A stretch of 64,000 nt of DNA from Bradyrhizobium tropiciagri (GTDB lineage: Bacteria; Pseudomonadota; Alphaproteobacteria; Rhizobiales; Xanthobacteraceae), in the NCBI RefSeq assembly GCF_018130545.1, contig NZ_JAFCKF010000005.1, positions 62,001-126,000 on the forward strand, written 5' to 3'. Shown here piece by piece: positions 52,301 to 53,781 of this stretch. The notes under the pieces were generated by a model, which made no database searches, was not told the origin of the DNA, and worked only from the letters and a program-made list of their open reading frames with translations. How positions within the stretch are numbered: position 1 is the stretch's first letter; each line of letters opens with the position of its first letter. The translations under genes were made by a program, and so were the position numbers.

Positions 52301-52825
52301 AGCGGGATCGGGATCCAGCAGTCCGCCGCCCACTCGGCGATCACTTTGCCGGCAGCGACGTTCGTGCTGCCGACGACAGCGACGGTGGCCGGACCGGTGG
52401 CAGCGTTCGCAAGCCCCGATGTGCCTGCGGGCGCCACCTTGCCCTCCAACATTGTCCTGAAGCCCGGAAACATCAAGCCGGACACCAAGACGAGCCATGG
52501 CCAGGATACGGATCTCGGCGGATACTTCGTCTCGCTGTCCGCAAGCTTGGTCGGTGGTCCGGGACCAAGCGCAACGACGGAGGTGGATTCGTCGGCGTCG
52601 ACGCATCACTCATCGCGGACGGCAGACAAGCCAAAGGAAACAGCCAGCATCAACTGGGGTAGCGATCTCGATGCCGTCGGCCATCTCGCCTCTGGACCTG
52701 CGAACGGTTCGCAGGAATGGCTCGATGATTTCCTGAACCACCTGGGCCAGGACAAGGCCCAGTGGAATCCAAACGCGGGTATGCGCATACGTCCAATGTC
52801 AGTGAATAATTCAGGGGCCGGCTGA
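22367..52825 (+). CDS. Giant LEPR-XLL surface/secreted protein (10,152 residues)
   Basis: A single uninterrupted frame for a protein of about 1 MDa. GGAG lies 7 bases before the ATG. After a basic N-terminus (RRRAG, KAKRQ) the LEPR-XLL motif LEPIEPRLLLSAD spans residues 56-68; there is no ordinary Sec signal. Residues ~70-3450 and ~4425-4690 are Gly/Ala/Val-rich repeats of the autotransporter beta-helix kind. At least 20 copies of a module with the signature (D/N)TITRxDGGxW..DGF..GQxI.I.G...NGTYTI occur, mainly at ~3700-4300 and ~6700-8290. A second module reads LxxGDxVxY..GLxxGxxYYV. RTX-like GGxGNDxU calcium-binding repeats lie at ~6060-6360 and ~8380-9340, LamG-like beta-sandwiches at ~9450-9800, and a matrixin-like domain with altered zinc motif near 9933. 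Probably a cell-surface adhesin or matrix protein exported by the genes that follow. Confidence 0.93.
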   Translation: MGIHWRWNKEAFKRSAFESLLDKVVREIFPARAIKRRRAGSAVRPAAKAKRQSFTLEPIEPRLLLSADLSYGSSGSSEFWVKAVDSTHVQLFNDATLTDASHQVTSAQLLSGGQLTIERGTLLGVNLGDLKSDTIHIDADTFSTLDASATGIANKNLLDITFDGGDQRAFQDHIKLDKDASLQFGLSVTSNSEITATNSLTVAGDLTLKSDQIGLTGALPGAGFIPGFSQAAVAIGNAGITLDAANFLATGGNVTLEAHSNFNISTGGADDASGIGQFSLNDQSILNANMGTSNLSNVSLVLSFSSVKVDIGDGSTVKTQGSGDISINALVDDAGGGIIGTAKNNSSVNFAVTVGSADPEVLIHGGSQVTSAGKIDARATSDISTLKTEVVGPDSGDDNSNSKLDGAVAVTVFESKAVAAVFDSAQLSAIDATTVTASSRVIGDTKADATGVTAGAAVAVSVLYGDTTASVDGASVDGSSVTVSAASDREFSTASTSSTDGSSQHDGASADNPSENVLSTNKATTADNTSTGAAGTESNITFAGAVSVGVDLGATSAFINNATIGHAGTGAVTVLVDPIDIISVTADGSNTGTGNNGVGVAVAIDTATRDNLAFVGGVTTIATDALSIQVQPSTASSFDAEATSGAGDPTKVGVAGSLAVNVILTTNEAYIDTGSSLTLLGSPDVLIEADSNITITTKALPGGEGGSDATKFGIGISIAVGYGQDETAAFLGNNAGVSGAKGVSLLADSDHKMDTEATGGGQGQTAITPIIAISVADNDTHATLGTGSLLTVGVDGFSASSTLTDTVQTIATGDTKSSKTGVGISISLSIVNDSSLSTTNRDIASSGIAAFMSSAISLSESISRASSKGGEDDDASKGEDSDNSSVDGKTDAQKSFANNEKASGGQTFSFTAGNVNTTADTIQLGSGLNTGDEVKFHILDATSGEGLLNNQNYYVRDVGGGNYKFYHSADDAKNDKNAVNLIGSPNGSQEFVSVAPTPSRDTTTEGTDPNKTQSDKRPSASTSSGSVSVAGAVAINIENGKSIASIPSGRHVTATGLVSTLSIANIDSHAIANGVATASGGTGVGAAVPINVSNITNLGYIGSGAVVSGGGISAGAVMADREIAAPAIAPNVVTQDGVDDSVFKEDSIFVGLDSGLKNGDEVLYTPKGSSIQGLSFGDSYYVNVAEDGTIRLYGDGTGNGNGLSDAKAGNDNYVKLKSTGGGSEHDFFKYVDLPGGAGTAPNLLSPIKFNPQGTVTLFNAGDDSELRTGDQVAYDAVGGTAVGGLTQKTQTYYVIDLTEGHYQLAASRDDAIAGTAIGLTGTGNDSQVLHDTTHSSLADAASGAGDGKIGVAGSVAINVVNNDSEAVLGRGGAATLTVTGGGDVSVVAVSDEANIAIARPSDGDVSGTNVGVGASVAVNVIGPDSNHNLIEAAITDGTTISGTIGALTVSATLGDASYTHGENGAESSSGVAVGISAAVAVIDDTASAYVGTDAVNGTGISGTGDVTITSSVTADDLTETDAKAAGKSVGVGASVSVAVVDVENSAEVARGISTTLGGFTLQATAAVSSVAEAVATVSGASSDKSDDNDTTKSSKTSDDQANKQLSGNAGNAGSSTTSLSGASGGSTATSESSSGESKSSGEGGKSSSGVGVAAAVAVNVLTSNNTAKITHGGNISANAALKVSAQAEVDSVAKAVGASIAMNNSTNVGAAVGLNVVNATNKAQVTGASKISGNGITIEAVVPTGKADDFIAWGAAAAASGDNGKASVAGSIGINVIHQFETEASTAAGSHLESGADTSVTATANFDLQTVAAAAAFSEGGSGFGATINVAVMNDVSTKAFIAGDADEAGALTVDAESALNPTPIAIPHVPAGADLTLTSVAVAGSASGGNAAASGSFIVNVLDITVDAHIDTGSQINKGDLYTSSAGQTITVKAVNETEIRSVAGALGVTTGSTGIGIGLDVEILTKHTFAYIGSQAMVQAGGAVSVTATSTETMLSIAGTVGVGDDIGLTASVAIADIHGDTEAYIDGGAHVDSDAGVTVDASSSFTTTMIAGSVGAGGDAGIGVANTTLVHSDTVLSYVGSSAEVSAGGDVDITASAGEDIITIAAGIAVGGDAGVAGSAAVNVLDETTTAYVGPGATVTTSVGSGGSLNVSASDPTSIVSVAGSLGISGGVAAGVGADVGDMTKHTYAYIDSGVTATIDGNITVDAESSESLISVAAGIGVGDVGVAADAGVHVFDLHTRAFIGDDPDNASGFGPGDVHATGSISVAANDASDINEVVGVLAAGSVGVAAGVGVDVFTKDTEAFIGVGANVTADGFGTGLSVNTGRFDPQFDTNAATFDPQGGSAGVKSGDASTFNDATSSDPNVRANLKSQGQVNTPQLGDMDLNNNNSKTQMKSEDPSLSGRRSAPVHLAPGFHGLAVAATNTDAIRTFTIAFAAGSVGVGVSAGVDVVHATTKAYISDNATINTDTPNAGLGPRAQSVLVGAGDDFYHLAIGVGVGVGGVGVAPNVGVNVVGDPASNPSPSSTEAFIGKSAIVNALNDVVVEATASEDTVLVGIAVGGGGVGVGANVGVMVINDITKAFINDGAHVTAHGDVFVSAVDDSHVFILSGALGVGGSAGIGAAVGVLVFDKDTQAFIGNGAHVDAFGGGGENGVLTGDITSGSFDKATKSGVIVQAESSENVLHIVAAGGGGFVGVSGAVGVTLMNTDTDAIIGQNAVINGDQVDAHPGQNVYVNAADAVSVQTFVIGVAAGFAGISGAIDVGTLNANVRADVEPNADVHASGDIHVDALSLKNFSGFDASGAFGAVGVGGTVSVWSIGTQIQKTTTDNTGTQTKSALDGGGNSADTYATGQVDSGTGLATGSSGKGGGFGNFSSDATGNPNTNTNRVHQGTQKALADLGSSVPTGSAISGEEDAAPQPKNQNPAAVPLGTTAVVEGGANLTAGGAIGVTANESDTITVAAGQIAAGIVGAGASVALLSVSDNVAAFANGNLSASGNIDVNAFLNEGLNLTAIDGSVGFVGIGAAVVVINDNSLTQASLGNVTQAGDVTVNASDTRNIQQLTGEVAAGGVAAGVSFTNLNVSGGANAIVANNAQIGQSAGKTVHSLKLTSSSTDTAETKTVAVSAGIGAFSINFAEDTMSPSVDAQIGDGATIKTTGDVTIDAAAVEKLDTNILGVAAGGLAVGASIAKADVEPHVTASIGNGTTAANNISVTASTNQGVDPHGGFGANADGSSSAGAVVAVAGASTTAIMSPVIESAIKGRVNASGSVQVRAIGNNRAAATSHGIGGGLVGVGASISEADIKGSTTAHLDGEVRDDTGGPGAVNLTIEALDTDTASAYSQAVGGGLIAGTDNSATVTMTPTVHGYISSNGLISTSGNINVTATENPEGDAVTKGVTGGLIGVGASSGTTTINPDVLAYISAGTVHAGTLGTNQINVKATAAPPNVNVPTYTITSIDSANDTLHVAGNGLSTGDVITYDNEGHTLIGATATGTGTGSLETSYTDPTTIDNKTGNPSIVIRPYNVISIGVDDLALGSIFDGAAVNANTDTITFQTPHNFQSGDAVVYEPGAGSPVIGGLTAGTTYYVRVLDGFRIKLETTQDRALHPENYLTTFDPSLITGGNTINVANNFTDKEAVTYEAPPAESFSGKQVDSGTSTIKFLNDNGSPLNPFTNGEVVSYDNSSSTTTGVIFDNSTTLNVTFNQTATLGVTFGNDGTHDTISRTDGKNWVDFGFIPGEQITITGAGNNNGTYTIADNGVTNSTLQLTSNGTFAHKVIAAFTFSNNGTNDTIQRNDGGNWQTGGYQPGQIITVAGSGNDDGTYTIAAGGVGSSTLVLTSNGSFAHANTAQLSLGNSGAHDTITRADGVNWLNLGYAAGQQIHLGGAGLNNGTYTIDGSYTGGATLVLTSNGAFAQTDAVSVTFGNNGTNDTIKRADGLDWSTLGYAIGQQIVISGNGDSNGTYTIDAGFAGGDTLVLTSNGTVVAEGPETKTFAKPDTVSITSETFANPVAAPLVAKSISVVSQPAETKTIALGLATITRTDGLSWLGAGFAAGQQIHISGAGSNDNTYTIADHGVTASTIVLTASAGSVTAEGPETKTINIVKDAKGNPVLDTITRTDGGSWLSAGYAPGQQITVSGAGNNNGTYTIAANGVSASTLVLTVSGSLIPEGPDVKTISSQGAAIGGLAAGRDYVVANVNTGTGTLQLLSTEVVAVNFTRHDAQNDNGNDTIDRTDGGSWINDGFFAGETISITDTAGNNRNFTIAAGGVGTTSLTLTVKDTVTVEHDSAARIDNTTPITLSQPAAGGSVTHTLVKAGDLPIGGLTSGQTYYVINPGNSTTSFQLALTPGGGAIGLTVAPGASNNHRIGPEGIDLNASSGLQELRIDITGGPGVDGQQQLLGPGGVPLNVVSPPSGDGISSAVGNGSGGGFVGVNTNHGTLTENPTVTAYVSAGIATAGGDVSIIGSSITNSTASAKNDTGGFVGVGDSTSENDQAPTTIVYVDSGTHIVAGGNFTLTANSLSQATAATRSITGGFVGVANATANSTIDYTTSATVKANADVLAGNTINVAADTKIGDPNTGSGQSTNAYASGIGLGGDGHAHANNTIGHVNPDNSISPSHTTADVANAASLSARAVRVAATVSRLNSVAHSEGYGAGFIAIGSGNSNINSVTANKVSLDDSAAVTGYEGVDFIANYDHIYTEANAFGRATGLFGDVHGDSFNNTRFDSQIFGAEGSQPGVTGAIVTAGPRDPSDPLLPGDGGYTDHLAFRVTTANGTDIKVTAPHDSSKRSLATGGDSGHGGPDDNGERPSIDNDLIDISSDVVILSGRSPELTVTDDGAGGVTVTRDVNVPVTIDDADKKIIVGNIVNKDPGQVFFSTGKDTTGALAGSIKHSAGTGLWTFVDTFDHVRLLNLSQYTLQVGGISVVNTTVEPLVDVQNTSSLGLSFNIKRTVKPTLVDVESSSAAAPAIVLDGQIENPIGTTRIVSVHGDIRSTASRTDADNDPSHPNTTDRLGQLIRTNILDLETPDGNIGQDPGDLFGQTPVAVNHRVNVDMVDSANVPAATDFLSARVSSADGSIYLGLNQFFTGELVRYNTVGGATALNGLTSGDYYYVIASDLQHIQLASVSDPHTALKISAAGALTDTQSLTPAQRFAVVAGNAANGNAGDDSAYLDVKARFRDNNTSVFIDAVNTTGDANLKLWGSVKETDVSGVDVGNGGGKIDGIDVVYAGHIPPPLSNAEDHFTFFNTPDTTDGGPLDVGMFALANANATHIDSIYVVKALTQDGHLYRPGISAGHNIIVTAAEPTAGSPKLIYVEAITDLTGGPYDPVPVPAGGDQHHIDILTNASITEAEKTGDLRVGRIMSTGKDASLPNLDPLLPTGNYVTLKSPGRIIDAVNDGLGADADVGGVNITLIAGDNEITGDPAQDKSGQGGIGTPDNFLEINVNELHGAPLGVLTAFDTDSGSNTDGIFITDVVRGAEAKTLLGGVELVSDLEVGLVETTGDVSLATQSGSILDARAGGIGGDTASVVGNTIDLFADGGDIGNKNGGNDLEIDSQAYVAGGTIGARATGAIFLTESNIVDPALRDATPPNPALSANVVLLQALGLGLGDGTASTGGVDLRFTVRETPAQGEDLNLLGSGTVLFLENAPESIGHGLINTPNGSILLRVADDVTTAANSQILAAKNIDIYGDFFRTGEISSGIAEFDATDPGDGTVMHLRGVIAHGAVTFAADGTPAANLTRVFGNTDSDQIYFDQTFLGGQSGDAASQMPGTQSQIIHDGPGQGFGTAAVLSVKYSSGMTRVYGSNLPTPAGQFAPPAILVAASAANNFTFTPNSSGDTIARSDGKNWSDDGFAVGDAISIIGSLIDSTGNNSHSYVITALTGALMTLSAKNVLQKQTLQDDVKIEKDDGEDFFVVNQLQSMKITQETAAGVAGGDTLTFDGQGGSDTYVINTTGSHGGDANGDLRNYVINVLDSGDPTDGVDNLAVYGKDNPGYVGTDDVFLLRRTTGIAQESPALPSLYKDDTAFVAVLDYDPSLLTSTLDQAQASDPNANAAVRSQSVQRVNYDSAINGRLAVYGLGGNDYFAVDDNAAPTTLDGGAGDDAFQIGQIYGLQRDGSQPPTPQPVGDTYGGSVVGAALPPPLTGTAGLDGFPQLANSLTPQSIYGTVATTRGWLSAGATSPLVAEGGTGNDTFTVYSNQAPLRLEGDEGNDLFTVRAFALAETDPITHDIVWVDPVQMIAKPLLTKGFSTAAETDIRTGGGDNQVQYNINAPVSVDGGSGFNKLVILGTEFADHIVVTDKGIFGAGLTVTYQNIQVLEINALEGDDTIDVLSTAPGMAVRVVGGLGNDTINVAGDVAGDVVSRDINGTSSMINNRVTSADLAYNGLVADGISLSVARPEQGQVIIDQNVAGDQSPGTTEVTEGQTDDIYGIRLGHAPVAGTHVFVTVSAAMAEQGAHGNNGYLGAGDIIDNQGSGESVWLATSQVGPGVLVAPAAYDRDVMIDGTLVHVPARALVLEFDSSNWNQEQIVHVWTPNDGTPEGDRTVAISHTVLSDDPSYNHALVSNVEVNIHDVNLAAVKVTQLDPFSSGGLPQYAGKVVDNNSIALEGDATTAVGDLYAIELTKAPVGNVTVTVNAEDGRATLSSSDPRFVQDLKAYSDQPGAYHIVFDSTNWNKPVLVSINAINDQSPENPSDTQIIQSIYAQKTLPVTFAQSATGDTITRTDLGGSWLFDGFAKGEQITITGAGANDTTYTIASLDSKTLTLTVANTVTAGNFTKTFAINGVPNTTDSEYNSASVNNGLDSTQSIYARILDDETPGVFLLESGGSTLVTAQTASDPPTATGDSYKMRLTGAPLAPVSIAIVTDGQTDINENDATITLTKIGGKQPTKLFTGNIVISGNTITLGTGSELLNFINDGFLPGQEIRILGTGLVTTDYQISSADNAVTANSITLTSAPTAGTYNVATIDSLQDAGAYASGATNVAYAVGSMPFLMFTGDITISGNTITRSDVGSFVNDNFAPGEIIEILNSNNIQLGTNGAPSTPAFFTIAAGGVADKTLTLTAAVTPTAGTYTAASINKMLDTLTRKDGTSWLDNGFLEGQIVDIQGIGGTDLIEKIDLITGTTAKKLDVMVLTDHPAAPGGVVPYSGRPLGGEGTVVTAANVTVTQEAAVVTFAPPKAKPDANYPDTPDPVNYPGLPVWYQMVTVPLIGDPYFDIQPGHQNLRAFPKMAHLLDGIQGPLSVEGGTTAENVSLVPAVLLPGEANGPLFNIPPQPPESQAIDTLNIYNDGSLAGESGTLTSTALNGFGMGTGVLDFTRLAGNGPTFGEPLIYPLGISYGTISVNPQTGQFTTDGSHSTIEVLNIFLGSGNDNLNVQSTLIPGPDYNADGTIGITAEHGGITTIHGGGNAPLQVNANVPAFDIAPVAGQAGVYTLSREDLQSWVTAGFAVGQEVMLGVDGGTTGAYTVVSFGSVAHGANSVLTLQQVAGPSTTTGTGLSGTISVTDYLQVNSGQQIGTQTTGSFDVSTANAFVRIAREDGLPWASLGFVAGQTVSVYLPGGNGKPVNIGTATIAGFDNGSSGTYGQGYGSVLLLSGISLTSATNVTGTVAVTGRYLVSSAAAGPFTVTTSSITRKDGKSWAADSGFVIGQPVAIGGQPGAWMVTGFENNGATLDLSGGDLTKLPAIQTVAMVRLGGDDITVNGSSDFVNGSMTVSAPVNTDPAGTLDRIVRGDGKAWDSDSGFAVGQQVSVTAEFSFPNVTFARSAAGDTITRNDGGNWSTDGFAAGQTMVLSGTTSTNGSLTNNGSFTIAGVSADGKTLILTAANTVVPTVGSEPMTVELTGDFLVTGFATTKTTNDTLLLAGSGQAGQTAILPRQAAVPMTVNIGSPLVVYGDTTQDGVWYAGKSYQASSLGKFSGKPMPHMDNQAFTMATPGPGATNPSDTLSVTLGTFDTADGTFGTITRAGGSWVTDGYKVDGLVTIDGVAVGEVKTLNDLTLTLGGLTPAFAGTGTATHTVKEWNTASIRLPNNSPFDPGFVTEGLITLGTTYNQISFARSGSGDTITRLDGGSFISDGFAVGETIAVSQSTYNNSNFTIMGVSLDGKTLTLNAANSVIPTPVGGSESARITIDIGTVAKVGSEYPVTFAANVAGDTITRTDTGSWITDNFVIGQTISITGTAKNDGNYEVATVTAKILTLTAKNVVTAETDTAAISGRADSKQISGLTFSGNTLSRAGGSWLLDGFLPGEQITVALTAHNNGIMTIQSISADGKTLTLTTSVVTETKVTAAIGWGALAKHDTLELIDLQPGFLAFLHGNTASSGDAKVNLTSTIVERNRLGQSADFFVFPLANQYTFNGNDVIDAHNLFASIPDGQLPTVGITAYGGAGDDTIIGSQAGDHLAGGSGNDTILGERGQDHIYGDSGFNVDVITRVLTVAQAAGNSGAPDLDPLTPGANNLIYGEAPGVGVTSSDVFGDNNDVIFGALGDITQATDGARDTTKPLTLVPQRIETTLLARVISSQSRQVGGNNTIYGNGGDDILIGGPGNDALDGGTGRDLVFGDNVTLTRGLVGRTAGAGLLGNYANLRFETLSGTQIYSTGSATDTAAAGLDYANGIPQADPRGHANWGDYQITMYDTVPGGSNSVTVANGYGNDYIAGGPNDDMLFGEAGNDVIQGDGSIDYVAHLIKDLGNGIMAVDPADTKGGRVGVTGIGLGTNIAGNPFRDANNALNLRPSFDGASDGQDYVEGNAGNDIVFGNQNQDDLVGGNSDMFSLKSPALRPDGSDLIFGGSGNAIALNAAGDATVDTSNNGINITTNPNGHANDADNILGDNGDIIRLVGVNGIVAPPVGSAVVATLTMNAYLTTTGIPTVVQSYNGFLRFNYDTGPHDPTITLSKVTTGGGVVAYDDTVKIVVRADRLLDYSPGGPDFNGADPLNPANAHGDIGAADEIHGESGDDVIYGQVGNDWLYGEGQNDTMIGGYGNDWMSGGTGDDGMLGDDGRIFVSRNSLSATSSAANYNVSLGEPLYGVTPLLPTDGDPKYSNGNALNEYIYTPGNMQTDTINVSGVLKFTVDITPFSADPNWKGTQPAGDEFSYAGAKPNEPNSDGKTTSHYDDIMFGGLGNDEMHGGSGDDAMSGAEALPVSYAPKYAADGTPIGLNEIDYYHPFNPGNVLAFNPTDPDGKFTHPKIAGRTGEFALYDENDPLREILLNADGTASKWAAGATPTGAQFFLNFNQNSGVYVPGGTSQQNGNQTVAYAAAYNDGGDAIFGDNGNDWLVGGTGNDHLYGGWGNDLLNAVDDQTVNGGLNNVPITQPTYEDRAYGGAGKDVLIANTGGDRLIDWVGEYNSYLVPFSEFGMATVSRTLQPGVQNFLYAESLSDGIDPTRFSDLNGGATPPLPTKNDPNPGRNGEPAGELGLVLQQDSAWHGQTGAPTDPQAGNTPGTQRDVLRSASFTGNSSPTGMFVAAGSWSVASAAYSNSLSTVSGDNVTLFDLDAWLPTYYEVSVTAKVGYGGANQNSYVIFDYQAPDNFKYAGIDVINNQIKIGQRTASGWTDVATLTVKGLGTNKQTAFMLASNFETATVSFNGYSLSYTFTKPLNTGTLGLGTNSSLTNVTSYSVQKLPFTPTYSILEDFSDGVANNFAPQNGTWTTTSGTSGRYFAVPPANDVALTTRQLAVAPLSYVEYSATVNASKTGTSAGLIFDYTSSNDFIYAGIIAGTNQVVLGHRSNGTWYVDAVATATITAGTDYSLLVALSETVTNNVNVVLNGKSVLSFNYNGLVHDGSVGLYARNGNASFDNALIRGDDIAYAGGGTPQSAALAAPPSTDVATVTADQLAAIVATAKQVWIDALGPTDPRLSVLDQVTVLIADLPGQLLGATTGNTIVLDSDAAGWGWFVDPTPGDNSEFTIRLASGVFEASSSSPAAGRMDLLTTLVHEMGNAMQFAEDTGNDVAGSTLQAGERRLPEPPQGQGQQAPTALLQSGIGIQQSAAHSAITLPAATFVLPTTATVAGPVAAFASPDVPAGATLPSNIVLKPGNIKPDTKTSHGQDTDLGGYFVSLSASLVGGPGPSATTEVDSSASTHHSSRTADKPKETASINWGSDLDAVGHLASGPANGSQEWLDDFLNHLGQDKAQWNPNAGMRIRPMSVNNSGAG

Positions 52826-52855
52826 GGCCTGTAGTAGAGGCGGAGGAGTAGAGTT

Positions 52856-53656
52856 ATGACGACCCAACTGCTGATTTACGAAACCGTCGTCCCGTTGTCC
52901 GCGGCTCGCCATCACGGCTGCGCGATCGAGACGAAGAGAAACTACGAGTTTAGCGGCAAGACGAATTCAGTGCCCTTGATGGCGGTCGAGTTTCCGCATG
53001 CTGTCTCGGAATATGCGATCGTGTTCGCGGGCAACAAGGAAAGCATCATGCCCGCGGTGATCCTGGGCGTGCGGGAAGGCGAGAATCTGTTTCTGTCCCG
53101 AGATGCGAAATGGGACGCCAAATATGTCCCTGCATTCGTTCGCCGCTATCCATTCGTATTCTCGACGAGCGCGGACGGTGATCGGCTGATTCTCTGCATC
53201 GACGAGGCTTATTCAGGGTTTAATCGAGAGGCCAGAGGACAAGAGCTGTTCGATGCCGACCACAAGCCCACCCAATACGTCCAGAACGTCCTGACCTTCC
53301 TTCAGGAATATCAGGCGCAGTTCAACCGCACCGTGGCCTTCTGCAAGAAGGTCCTCGAGCTCGATCTGCTCGAGCCCATGCAGGCCCAGGTCGAGACGAC
53401 CGCCGGCGAAAAGCTGTCGCTCGCCGGCTTCATGGCGGTGAACCGGGAGAAGCTAAAGGCTCTCTCCGGCGAAAAGCTCGCCGAGCTCGCCAAGAGCGAT
53501 GCGTTGGAGCTGCTCTATCTTCATCTTCAGTCGATGCGAAACTTCCAGGCCCTGCCATCGCGCCTTTCCGTCATCAAGGGAGGAACGCCGGAGGCGCCCT
53601 CCAGCGGTGACGCGACGGCCGATGATCGATTAAACGGATCAAGGGCATCCGCTTAG
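52856..53656 (+). CDS. SapC-family protein
   Basis: A 266-residue protein matching the SapC family throughout, with HHGCAIETKRNYEFSGK near the start, AVEFPHAVSEYAIVF and RDAKWDAKYVPAFVRRYPF. The family name comes from S-layer and peptide-secretion gene clusters, and its members are found beside large surface-protein genes; the biochemical role is not known. It has no signal peptide and is probably cytoplasmic, perhaps a chaperone or targeting factor for the giant protein. GGAGGAG lies 8 bases before the ATG and the gap to the giant gene is only 30 bases, so the two are cotranscribed. Confidence 0.85.
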   Translation: MTTQLLIYETVVPLSAARHHGCAIETKRNYEFSGKTNSVPLMAVEFPHAVSEYAIVFAGNKESIMPAVILGVREGENLFLSRDAKWDAKYVPAFVRRYPFVFSTSADGDRLILCIDEAYSGFNREARGQELFDADHKPTQYVQNVLTFLQEYQAQFNRTVAFCKKVLELDLLEPMQAQVETTAGEKLSLAGFMAVNREKLKALSGEKLAELAKSDALELLYLHLQSMRNFQALPSRLSVIKGGTPEAPSSGDATADDRLNGSRASA

Positions 53657-53700
53657 TATAGAGCTCTGGCTATGCCGTTCGCCCGGTCTCTGCGCCACGG

Positions 53701-53724
53701 CAGCGCGCTCTCAAGTGCGCGCTG
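53701..53724 (+). other. Hairpin between sapC-like and GAF-HlyD genes
   Basis: An 8-base GC stem (CAGCGCGC with GCGCGCTG, loop of 8) lies in the 125-base gap, with no T-tract. It may set the relative expression of the giant protein and the exporter genes. Confidence 0.45.
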
Positions 53725-53781
53725 CGATACCGCTATGGTTGCGGTGTCGCAGCGACAAGCTCGACGGAGCCCAAAACCGCA

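Noticed and set aside
22592-52609. Many long open frames on the minus strand of the giant gene (up to 920 codons)
   Set aside because: They mirror the high-GC repeat codons of the giant gene, lack ribosome sites and resemble no family; the plus-strand protein has clear LEPR-XLL and RTX signatures.
22367-52825. CRISPR-like or tandem DNA repeats within the giant gene
   Set aside because: The repetition is at protein level with diverged codons; no constant repeat and unique spacer pattern at DNA level.
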